Below the pieces are notes generated by a model that was given only the letters and a program-made list of their open reading frames with translations, ran no database searches and was not told the origin of the DNA. A stretch of DNA of 64,000 nt from NCBI GenBank assembly GCA_023898765.1, contig CP060238.1, positions 186,001-250,000 of the forward strand. Reading direction: 5' to 3'. This document shows, one piece after another, positions 52,250 to 59,688 of the stretch. The DNA comes from Rhodospirillales bacterium. Lineage in GTDB: Bacteria > Pseudomonadota > Alphaproteobacteria > Micavibrionales > Micavibrionaceae. A program made the position numbers and the translations under genes. Numbering within the stretch: the first letter of the stretch is position 1; each line of letters starts with the position of its first letter.

Positions 52250-53647
52250 ATGTCGGAAAGAAAGTTACATTGTAAAGCCCTCCCGGAAAAAAACCCTTTT
52301 TTTCCGGGACGTCCCGGGCGGCGCTTTCTCCGTTTTTTTGCTCTTTTATTGTTGTTTGTTTCTTTCGTGACTTTCTCCTCCTCAAGCAGCTTTGCCGACG
52401 ATAAAAGCGACAACTATGATGTCAACTGTAAAACCTGCGCTGTTTGCGCCTGCCACGACCGCATTGTCCAAAACCATAAAAGAATTCGCCGGCACGTCAC
52501 GGATGAGTTCTCAAGATACCGTACATGGCTGGTAAATGACTGGTTTCTCGACAACCTTCTTCCGGCCATGATGCTGATGACCAGCCAGATGACCACGGTC
52601 GGCATTCAGCAGGTCCAGATCATCGGGTCCTTTTTGGACGCCAAGCACCAACTGGAAACACAGCGCCTGTTCCAGCAACTGACGGCCAAAGCGCATAAAG
52701 ACTACCACCCCAGCGAAGGCGTATGTGCGATCGGCACAAGCGTGCGGTCTCTGGCCGCGTCCGAACGGCTGTCCGATCTGGGACAGGTCGCCTTTTCCCA
52801 AAGGGCTATCCAGCGCCAGCTTTTATCCGGAGACGTCGTATCCGTTGAAGGCGACATATCCGACAAAAAAAGCCGCCTGAGGCACTTCATCAGCACCAAC
52901 TGCAACAAAGCAGACAACGGAAACGGGCTGGACGAGCTTTGCAAAGACAGCGATGTAAAAGCGGCGCGTAAAAACAAAGATGTCGACTACATGCGCACTG
53001 TGGAAACGGCCCTGACGCTGGATATCGATTTTACGCCGGAAGGAATGGAAAAAACGGCCGACGAAGAAGATGTCTTCGCGCTCTCTTCCAATTTGTACGG
53101 GCATGACGTTTTACCCAAAATCAACAAAAGCGTTCTGGCCAATGACAAAGGGGAATTCCGGCCGGATGCCATGCCGCTTTATATGGACTTGCGCAGTATC
53201 GCCGCCAAGCGCTCCGTGGCCCAGAACTCCTTTTCCGTCATCACGAGCATGAAGGCAAAAGGCAAGCCGGAATCGGCCCCTTACATCAAAAGGATTGTGA
53301 AAGACCTCGGTCTCGATGATGACGAGGTTGAGAAGTATCTGGGTAAAAAGCCAAGCTATTTCGCCCAGATGGAAGTGCTGACAAAAAAAATATATGAAGA
53401 CCCTGTTTTCTATACAGAACTTTACGATAAACCCGTCAATGTCGAAAGAAAGGCCGCCGCAATGGAGGCCATCGGCCTGATGCAGGACCGCGATATTTAC
53501 AAAAGTCTGCTGCGCAGCGAAATCGTTCTGGCCGTCTTTTTGGACACGCTTCTTGAAAAAGAACAGGACCGGATAGGGGATCAAATTACACGCTTGAAAG
53601 ACCAAGGGGAGGAATCAAAAGATGATATCAAAGATTCTTCGCCGTAA
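52250..53647 (+). CDS. Exported paralog 1 of the icm-linked array
   Basis: About 465 residues from the ATG at 52250. An unusually long basic N-region precedes the signal helix (FFALLLLFVSFVTF) and a Ser-rich cleavage zone. Then come a short cluster of four cysteines (NCKTCAVCACH) and the family core: MTSQMTTVGIQQV, DAKHQLETQRLFQQL, AHKDYHPSEGVCAIGT, NGNGLDELC, DIDFTPEG, AAKRSVAQNSF, KKPSYFAQMEVLTKKIY, FYTELYDKPVNVER and LMQDRDIYKSLLRSE. The protein is mostly helical and should lie in the periplasm or outside. I know no described family. It overlaps paralog 2 by 26 bases. Hairpins fall within its first codons. Confidence 0.8.
   Translation: MSERKLHCKALPEKNPFFPGRPGRRFLRFFALLLLFVSFVTFSSSSSFADDKSDNYDVNCKTCAVCACHDRIVQNHKRIRRHVTDEFSRYRTWLVNDWFLDNLLPAMMLMTSQMTTVGIQQVQIIGSFLDAKHQLETQRLFQQLTAKAHKDYHPSEGVCAIGTSVRSLAASERLSDLGQVAFSQRAIQRQLLSGDVVSVEGDISDKKSRLRHFISTNCNKADNGNGLDELCKDSDVKAARKNKDVDYMRTVETALTLDIDFTPEGMEKTADEEDVFALSSNLYGHDVLPKINKSVLANDKGEFRPDAMPLYMDLRSIAAKRSVAQNSFSVITSMKAKGKPESAPYIKRIVKDLGLDDDEVEKYLGKKPSYFAQMEVLTKKIYEDPVFYTELYDKPVNVERKAAAMEAIGLMQDRDIYKSLLRSEIVLAVFLDTLLEKEQDRIGDQITRLKDQGEESKDDIKDSSP
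52282..52317 (+). promoter_or_regulatory. Overlapping alternative hairpins at the start of paralog 1
   Basis: CCCGGAAAAAAA (52282-52293) pairs perfectly over 12 bases with TTTTTTTCCGGG (52297-52308) around a CCC loop. The 14-base palindrome CCGGGACGTCCCGG (52304-52317) shares CCGGG with that stem, so the two structures are mutually exclusive in RNA. They lie 30-70 bases inside the first gene, a position suited to attenuation or control of translation. Confidence 0.45.
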
Positions 53648-54959
53648 GCCGCGCTTATACCTGCTTACAGCTCTTTTCACGCTGGGTGTCTGGAGCGGGC
53701 CCGCCTATGCCTGCGCACCCCCTTGCGGCTGCGGCCAGTGTAAAATCATTATCGAAAAGAACCATCAGAACATCAGGGACCACACCGATGTGTTTGGGCA
53801 GGATGAACTGGAAGGCGAAAGCGAATTCAAAGAACATCGCGACTGGATGGTTTACACATATTTTCAAAAGCACATCCTTTACGCCATGATGCGCATGACA
53901 AGCCAGCTCACCGCCGTGGGAATACAACAGGTTTACGTCATTGGAACGCTTCTGGACGCCAAACACCAGCTGGAAACGCAGCGCCTGTTCCAGCAGCTCA
54001 AAGCGGAAGCCCACAAGGACTACCAGCCCAGCATAGGCATGTGCGAAATCGGAACCAATGTCCGGTCTCTGGCCGCGTCCGAACGGCTGTCCGACCTGGC
54101 GCAATCCACCTTCGCCCAGCGCTCCATGCAGCGCCAGCTTGGTTCCGGGGACGCAGCCGCCGTGGAAGGAGACACGTCGGACAAGAAAAGCCGCCTCGAC
54201 CACTTCATCGCAACCTACTGCAACAAAGACAATAACGGCAAAGGGCTTTACATGCTGTGTTATGACAGCAAGGCGGCAAGAAGCGCGATGGACCTTGATG
54301 TCGATTATACCCGCATGCTAGAAACGGCGCTCACTCTTGATGTCGATTTTACTCCGGACGGCGCCCCCCTGACCGATGACGAGGAAGATATTTTCGCGCT
54401 GTCCTCTAATTTATACGGACATGATGTTCTGCCGAAAATCGACAGAAACACTCTGGCCAACGACAAAAACGAATACCGGCCCGATGCCGTCCCCCTCTAT
54501 TTCGATTTGCGGGCCATCGCCGCCAAACGCTCCGTGGCCCTTAATTCCTTTGCCGCGATTGTCGGCATGCGCGCAAAAGGAGACAAGTGGGCGAAAGGGG
54601 AGGAAGACATCGCCCCTTACCTCAAAAAGCTCGTCGTGGAACTTGGAGTCCCCGAAGACGAAGTGGAAGATATATTAGGGAAAAATCCCAGCTATTTTGC
54701 CCAAATGGAAGTGCTCGCAAAGAAAATCTATCAAAACCCGGTTTTCTATACGGAGCTTTACGACAAGCCTGCAAACGTGGATCGTAAAGCCCTTGCCCTG
54801 AAAGCCATCGGGCTTATGCAGGACCGGGATATCTACAAGAGCTTTCTTCGCAGTGAAGCCGTCATGTCGGTTATACTGGAAGAGATGCTCATGAAACAGC
54901 AAACGGCCATTACCAACGAGCTTTCGGCTCCTGAGGAAGGAGAAAGCAGCATAGAATGA
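53622..54959 (+). CDS. Exported paralog 2 of the icm-linked array
   Basis: 445 residues. Signal peptide with likely cleavage after AYA at residue 30, then cysteines at 31, 35, 37 and 40 (CAPPCGCGQC). The family core follows with MTSQLTAVGIQQV (about 92), DAKHQLETQ (112-120), HKDYQPS (131) and CEIGT (141), then FALSSNLYGHDVLPKI, KNPSYFAQMEVLAKKIY, YDKPANVDR and LMQDRDIYKSFLRSE. It is closest by eye to paralog 1 (shared ASERLSDL, SDKKSRL and NLYGHDVLPKI), suggesting a recent duplication. ATGA overlap with paralog 3. Confidence 0.82.
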   Translation: MISKILRRKPRLYLLTALFTLGVWSGPAYACAPPCGCGQCKIIIEKNHQNIRDHTDVFGQDELEGESEFKEHRDWMVYTYFQKHILYAMMRMTSQLTAVGIQQVYVIGTLLDAKHQLETQRLFQQLKAEAHKDYQPSIGMCEIGTNVRSLAASERLSDLAQSTFAQRSMQRQLGSGDAAAVEGDTSDKKSRLDHFIATYCNKDNNGKGLYMLCYDSKAARSAMDLDVDYTRMLETALTLDVDFTPDGAPLTDDEEDIFALSSNLYGHDVLPKIDRNTLANDKNEYRPDAVPLYFDLRAIAAKRSVALNSFAAIVGMRAKGDKWAKGEEDIAPYLKKLVVELGVPEDEVEDILGKNPSYFAQMEVLAKKIYQNPVFYTELYDKPANVDRKALALKAIGLMQDRDIYKSFLRSEAVMSVILEEMLMKQQTAITNELSAPEEGESSIE

Positions 54960-56371
54960 TCTTGTTCCGGAAACATAAGAGCTTTTTGGCGATCCTGTGC
55001 TGGGCGGTTTTATGCGCGTCTTCCCTCGCTTTTGCTGAGGACTGCAACCCGCCGGCGCCAAACCCGACCGGACCGGTCCCCGTTCAATCCGGCGTTTCGT
55101 GTTGCGGCACGATATTGTGCGATCCGGTCATCGCAGGCTGCGGCGAATTCTGTGCCTGTATATCGGACAAGGAAACCGTGAAAACCATCAAGCATATTAG
55201 CGATGCCTTTGAACTGCACAAAAAATGGATGGTAGAGATATTCTTCAAGGACGACAGGAAAGGGAGCCAGTGCGTTCGCGATACGGTCCCCGGCGTTCTG
55301 GCCGCCATGCAGATCATGACCTCCCAGCTCACCGCCGCCGCACTGGACCAGGCTTTGATTATCGGAAGCTTCCTGGATGCCAAACACCAGCTCGAAACGC
55401 AGCGCCTGTTCCAGCAACTGACGGCAAGAGCCCATAAAGACTATCATCCCAGCGAAGGACTTTGCGAAGTCGGTACGGAAATCCGCAGTATTTCACCTTC
55501 CATCCGCAAATCGGACCTGGCCCACACGACATTTGCCAACCGGATGGTCGCGCGGCAGCTTCTCTCGGGAGACGTTTTAAGTATCGAGGGTGAAAACTCA
55601 GACTTTCTGAGCCGCCTGCAACTCTTCGTCAAAAAGTTTTGCAACCCCAACGATGACGGAAACGGTCTCGAATATTTGTGCAAGAACAGCAAAAGGGAAA
55701 AAGAACGGTTCAACAAGGACGTCGATTTTACACAGACAATTGACATCCCGCTGACGCTGGAAATTGATTTTACGCAGGATGGGGCCCAAAAAACGGACGA
55801 CGAAGAAAACATCTTCGCCCTTTCCGCCAATCTTTACGCGCACAACCCCCTGCCCACGATTAACAAAGCGGATCTGGTGAATGATAAAGACCAGCTTAAA
55901 GGCGCCGCTTTATACCTCATGGATTTACGGTCCATTGCCGCCAAGCGCTCCGTAGCCCAGAACTCCTTCGCCGCCATTGCCGCCCAAAAAGCCGAAGGCA
56001 CGAAAGAATCGCGGCCTTTCCTCTACGCCGCGCTCAAGGAAATGGGCGGAAAAGGCTTCCCGGATGAAGAAATTGAAAAATATCTGGGCAAAAAACCAAG
56101 CTATTACGCCCAGATGGAAATGTTGACCAAAAAGCTTTATCAATATCCCGTTTTCTATACGGAAACTTACGACAAGCCCGCGAACGTCCTGCGGAAAGAG
56201 GTGGCGATGCAGGCCATTGAACTCATGCAAAAGCGCGATATTTTCCGCTCCCTCCTGCGGAGCGAAGCGATATTTTCCGTCATGCTGGAAACGGCCCTTG
56301 CAGATAAACAAAAAGAGATTAAAGACGAAACCGACCGCCTGAATCAGGAAGGAACGGTTAAGAAGAAATGA
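54956..56371 (+). CDS. Exported paralog 3 of the icm-linked array
   Basis: 471 residues with a signal peptide (cleavage after AFA, about residue 27). The N-terminal region after cleavage has seven cysteines within about 45 residues, including SCC and CGEFCAC. The family core is complete (MTSQLTAAALDQA, DAKHQLETQRLFQQL, HKDYHPSEGLCEVGT, KKPSYYAQMEMLTKKLY, YDKPANVLR and LMQKRDIFRSLLRSE). The ASERLSDL stretch of paralogs 1 and 2 is replaced by SPSIRKSDL. Overlaps both neighbours by ATGA. Confidence 0.82.
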   Translation: MILFRKHKSFLAILCWAVLCASSLAFAEDCNPPAPNPTGPVPVQSGVSCCGTILCDPVIAGCGEFCACISDKETVKTIKHISDAFELHKKWMVEIFFKDDRKGSQCVRDTVPGVLAAMQIMTSQLTAAALDQALIIGSFLDAKHQLETQRLFQQLTARAHKDYHPSEGLCEVGTEIRSISPSIRKSDLAHTTFANRMVARQLLSGDVLSIEGENSDFLSRLQLFVKKFCNPNDDGNGLEYLCKNSKREKERFNKDVDFTQTIDIPLTLEIDFTQDGAQKTDDEENIFALSANLYAHNPLPTINKADLVNDKDQLKGAALYLMDLRSIAAKRSVAQNSFAAIAAQKAEGTKESRPFLYAALKEMGGKGFPDEEIEKYLGKKPSYYAQMEMLTKKLYQYPVFYTETYDKPANVLRKEVAMQAIELMQKRDIFRSLLRSEAIFSVMLETALADKQKEIKDETDRLNQEGTVKKK

Positions 56372-57798
56372 TAAACAGGCAAAAAATATTTCAAGGTTTG
56401 AAAATCCTGGCCCTTTTCGTTCTTCTGGGAGGAGGGTTGTTTGCTGTTTCTTCTCCCCTTTTCTCCGGCAAGGCTTATGCCGGGTTGTGCCTTTTCCCGT
56501 GCTCCCCCTGTTGCGGTCCTCTTTGCGTGCAGGGCGTTGAAGCATGCGATACCAACTGCGGCTGTACTTCCACCAAACAAACCTGCCCTAAAATCGGCAA
56601 GTGCGTTACGGGCTCTACGATCGCCCATATCACGGACGAATTTATAAGGCACCGTGACTGGCTTATTTTGACTGTCTGGGACGCTCACGTCCTGCCCGCC
56701 ATGCTGCTCATGACGGAGCAACTGACGACGACGGCCATGTATCAGGCTTTGGGCATCGGTATGCTGCTGGACGCCAAGCACCAACTGGAAACGCAGGCCC
56801 TCTTCCAGAAACTTCATGCCCGCGCCCATAAAGATTACCACCCGAGCAGGGGCGTGTGCACGTTCGGCACAAACATGCGCAGTCTTGCCGCTTCGGACCG
56901 GAACGCCGAATTCAGCCAGATTGTCATCGCGGCACGCAACCTCCAGCGCAACCTGCTGAGCGGTGAAATTTACACGTCTTCCGGCCCCGGTTCAAAAACG
57001 CGCAGCGATCTGGACCTGTTTCTGAGGGTCTTTTGCAACCCGAGCGACAATGCGGAAGGACTGAAAAAACTTTGCGACGAAGGCGGAGAAGGCGCGGATC
57101 GTTATAACAAGGATGTGGACTACACCCGAACGCTTGACCGGCCCTTTACGCTGGAAATCAATTTTACACCGGACGTCGGACCGATGGGGATAGACGGCGC
57201 AACGCCCGATGAAAACGACCTGTTCGCTCTGGGCGCTAATTTGTACGGTCACGAACCGCCGCCGCACCTTCCGGAAGGCTATCTTGCCAGCGACGACATG
57301 AAACCGAAGCTCACCGGCGCACTGAACTATATGGACCTGCGCGCTCTGGCCGCCAAACGCGCCGTGGCAGCCAATTCATTCGCCGCGATTGTCGGCATGA
57401 AAGCGCAAGGTGAAGAAGAAGTAAAACCTTACATAAAAGCCATACTCAAAAAAATGGGCATCCCGGAAGAAGACATCAAGGATATGATGGGATACAAGGA
57501 AAGAAAAAAGGAAAAGCCCAGCTATTACCTCCAGATGGAGCTTCTGACGAAAAAACTCTATCAATATCCCGTTTTCTATACGGAGCTTTACGACAAGCCC
57601 GCCAATGTGGCGCGGACAGATGTGGCCATGCGCGCTATCGGAAACATCCAGAAACGTGATATCTACCGGAGCCTCCTGCGGAGTGAAGCCATTATGTCCG
57701 TCTGGCTGGAAACGCTGTTGGACGACAGCCAGAAGGAAATTAAAAACGAGACTGACCGCCTGAGCCAGGAAGGGAAGGTTCTTCCCATACCGGAATAA
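56368..57798 (+). CDS. Exported paralog 4 of the icm-linked array
   Basis: 476 residues. After a signal peptide (cleavage after AYA, about residue 38) there are ten cysteines in about 45 residues (CLFPCSPCC, CDTNCGC and others), the richest cluster of the set. The core is kept: MTEQLTTTAMYQA, DAKHQLETQALFQKL, HKDYHPSRGVCTFGT, EKPSYYLQMELLTKKLY, YDKPANVAR and IQKRDIYRSLLRSE. A small insertion occurs before KPSYY. The gene is followed after 26 bases by the unrelated small gene at 57825. Confidence 0.82.
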   Translation: MINRQKIFQGLKILALFVLLGGGLFAVSSPLFSGKAYAGLCLFPCSPCCGPLCVQGVEACDTNCGCTSTKQTCPKIGKCVTGSTIAHITDEFIRHRDWLILTVWDAHVLPAMLLMTEQLTTTAMYQALGIGMLLDAKHQLETQALFQKLHARAHKDYHPSRGVCTFGTNMRSLAASDRNAEFSQIVIAARNLQRNLLSGEIYTSSGPGSKTRSDLDLFLRVFCNPSDNAEGLKKLCDEGGEGADRYNKDVDYTRTLDRPFTLEINFTPDVGPMGIDGATPDENDLFALGANLYGHEPPPHLPEGYLASDDMKPKLTGALNYMDLRALAAKRAVAANSFAAIVGMKAQGEEEVKPYIKAILKKMGIPEEDIKDMMGYKERKKEKPSYYLQMELLTKKLYQYPVFYTELYDKPANVARTDVAMRAIGNIQKRDIYRSLLRSEAIMSVWLETLLDDSQKEIKNETDRLSQEGKVLPIPE

Positions 57799-57824
57799 GG
57801 CAGAAAAAGAAGGATAACAAAAAC

Positions 57825-58388
57825 GTGAACGGAAAAAGGAATAAACAAATCGGCATCGGCGCAGCGCTTTTCAGCGTTGTGGTTGCCTGCCTGTTTATTT
57901 TCATGAAAGGGGAAAATGCCTCCCCTGCCGCCGTCGCCGTACAACAGCCGCCTGTAAATATCATACAGGGATTGAAATCCGGAACATCCGTCGAATTTAC
58001 GTTTTTGTCGAAAGACGGCTCCTTTTACAAAAAGGACATAGCCTCCGCCGGACACCCCCTGATCTTTGAACAAGACGGAAAGACAGGCCGGGCGGCAGAC
58101 CAGTATGAATTCTCTTATAAAATCGTTGAAGAAGGACAGGCCCCGGAAAACGTCCGGTTCCGGATCAACCGGGCTTCCGGCTTCGCCCGCATGGAAGCCG
58201 GCGGCTTCGGCAGGGAAACACAGCTGTCTCTTTTGGCAAACGACAAACCCGTTCACACCGAAGTGCCTGTCGACTGGGCCGGACGTATGACACTGGACGC
58301 CCAGATCAAAAAAGGAACCTTGTGTCTGGTTTTGCCGCGTTCGGCGCTCTCTTTTTGCCACGATATAAGCGGGGGGAAAGAGGCATGA
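57825..58388 (+). CDS. Bitopic protein inserted in the paralog operon
   Basis: 187 residues from a GTG at 57825 with AAGGA 10 bases upstream. One N-terminal membrane helix (about residues 9-26) anchors a periplasmic domain that looks beta-rich (SVEFTFLSKDGSFYKKDI, YEFSYKIVEEG). Two cysteines lie near the C-terminus. Not related to the flanking paralogs and not recognised. Its stop overlaps the ATG of paralog 5 (ATGA), so it is translated with the array and probably works with it. Confidence 0.75.
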   Translation: MNGKRNKQIGIGAALFSVVVACLFIFMKGENASPAAVAVQQPPVNIIQGLKSGTSVEFTFLSKDGSFYKKDIASAGHPLIFEQDGKTGRAADQYEFSYKIVEEGQAPENVRFRINRASGFARMEAGGFGRETQLSLLANDKPVHTEVPVDWAGRMTLDAQIKKGTLCLVLPRSALSFCHDISGGKEA

Positions 58389-59590
58389 TAAGAAAACCGC
58401 TTATCCTGATCCTGACGGGCCTGTTCCTGTGTTTTTCAACGCCGGTTGCCGATAAGGCTTTTGCCTATACCTATACGACTTCCGGCGCTGAATTCGATGC
58501 ACTGGCCGACAAGCTCAAAATGTGGTGGGTCAAGGCCTTCATGATGATGACCTCGCAGCTTACCGCCACCATGATAGACCAGGTTTACGGAATCGGAATG
58601 ATTTTCGACGCCAAACAACAGCTTGAAATACAGCGGGACCTACAGGAACTTTATGCCGAAGCGCATAAGGATTATCATCCCAGCGAACAAATGTGCGAGA
58701 TCGGCACATTGATCCGGAATCTGGCAGATACCGAAAAACGGGCGGATTTGACACAAGTAGCCCTCAACAACCGCGTACTGGAGCGCGAGCTTGTTTCGGG
58801 GCTTGCCCTGTCCGTCGAAGGAGAAGACAGCGATACAAACAGCCGGTTCGAGCATTTCAAGGAAATCTACTGTAACGAGTACGATAATGGAAACGGACTG
58901 GACTATTTATGCAAAGACGGGAACAAGGATTCCGTGCGTAAAAACCGGGATATCGATTATACCACCACGCTTGAGGCGCCTTTAACGCTCAAAATCGATT
59001 TTCTGGAGGGGGGTTCCCCGACACAGGATGAAAGAAATGTGATGGCACTGGTTAATTACCTGTTCCAGCACAATCCCTTCCCCGATATCGGGGAGACTTA
59101 TATGACCATGAAAAGCTTCACGAAGCCTTATCAGGATATGCGCTCTGTTATCGCCATGCGCGGAGTCGCACGGAACTCCATTGCCAGCTTTATCGCCCAA
59201 AAAACGGAAGGCCCGGAACCGGAGGATGGTGAAAGCAATGCTGCGCCTTATATCTACGCCCTCCTGACGGAGTTTGGCTGGGACAAAGAGGAAATAGAAA
59301 AAATGTTCGGAGAAAAACCGAGCTACTACGCCCAGATGGAAATTATGACGCAAAAGATCTTCCAGCACCCCAATTTTTACATGAATCTGTACGACAAGCC
59401 CGCCAATGTGAAGCGGGTCCGCGCCGCCATCCGGGCCATTAAAACCATGCAGGACCGGGACATCCACGAAGCCATGATGCGCCGTGAAATGCTGCTTTCC
59501 ATGATTCTGGAACTTCGCGTCCGTGAACAGCAGCGCGCCGCCGTCAACAAGATCAAGAAAACCCTCCTCAACACCGCGCCGGAACAATAG
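58385..59590 (+). CDS. Exported paralog 5 of the icm-linked array (no Cys cluster)
   Basis: About 401 residues from the ATG at 58385. A signal peptide is followed directly by the family core; the cysteine-rich N-terminal region of paralogs 1-4 is absent. Core motifs are more diverged: MTSQLTATMIDQV, DAKQQLEIQRDLQEL, HKDYHPSEQMCEIGT, NGNGLDYLC, EKPSYYAQMEIMTQKIF, YDKPANVKR and MQDRDIHEAMMRRE. It is the last gene of the operon; flgK follows 98 bases later behind its own promoter. Confidence 0.82.
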   Translation: MIRKPLILILTGLFLCFSTPVADKAFAYTYTTSGAEFDALADKLKMWWVKAFMMMTSQLTATMIDQVYGIGMIFDAKQQLEIQRDLQELYAEAHKDYHPSEQMCEIGTLIRNLADTEKRADLTQVALNNRVLERELVSGLALSVEGEDSDTNSRFEHFKEIYCNEYDNGNGLDYLCKDGNKDSVRKNRDIDYTTTLEAPLTLKIDFLEGGSPTQDERNVMALVNYLFQHNPFPDIGETYMTMKSFTKPYQDMRSVIAMRGVARNSIASFIAQKTEGPEPEDGESNAAPYIYALLTEFGWDKEEIEKMFGEKPSYYAQMEIMTQKIFQHPNFYMNLYDKPANVKRVRAAIRAIKTMQDRDIHEAMMRREMLLSMILELRVREQQRAAVNKIKKTLLNTAPEQ

Positions 59591-59610
59591 GGGCGTAAAA
59601 AACCCGTTTC

Positions 59611-59626
59611 TGGCATCTTCCTTGCA
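59611..59626 (+). promoter_or_regulatory. Sigma-54 promoter of flgK-flgL
   Basis: TGGCA (59611-59615), six bases, then TTGCA (59622-59626) gives the exact -24/-12 spacing of RpoN promoters. Transcription would start near 59637, about 50 bases before flgK. In Caulobacter late flagellar genes use sigma-54 with FlbD; a similar cascade is inferred here. Confidence 0.75.
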
Positions 59627-59688
59627 TTTCCAATCCGTGAGAAGCCGTAAAAGGCATATAAACGAAAGCAAGGAAGGCAAGAGCGAAC

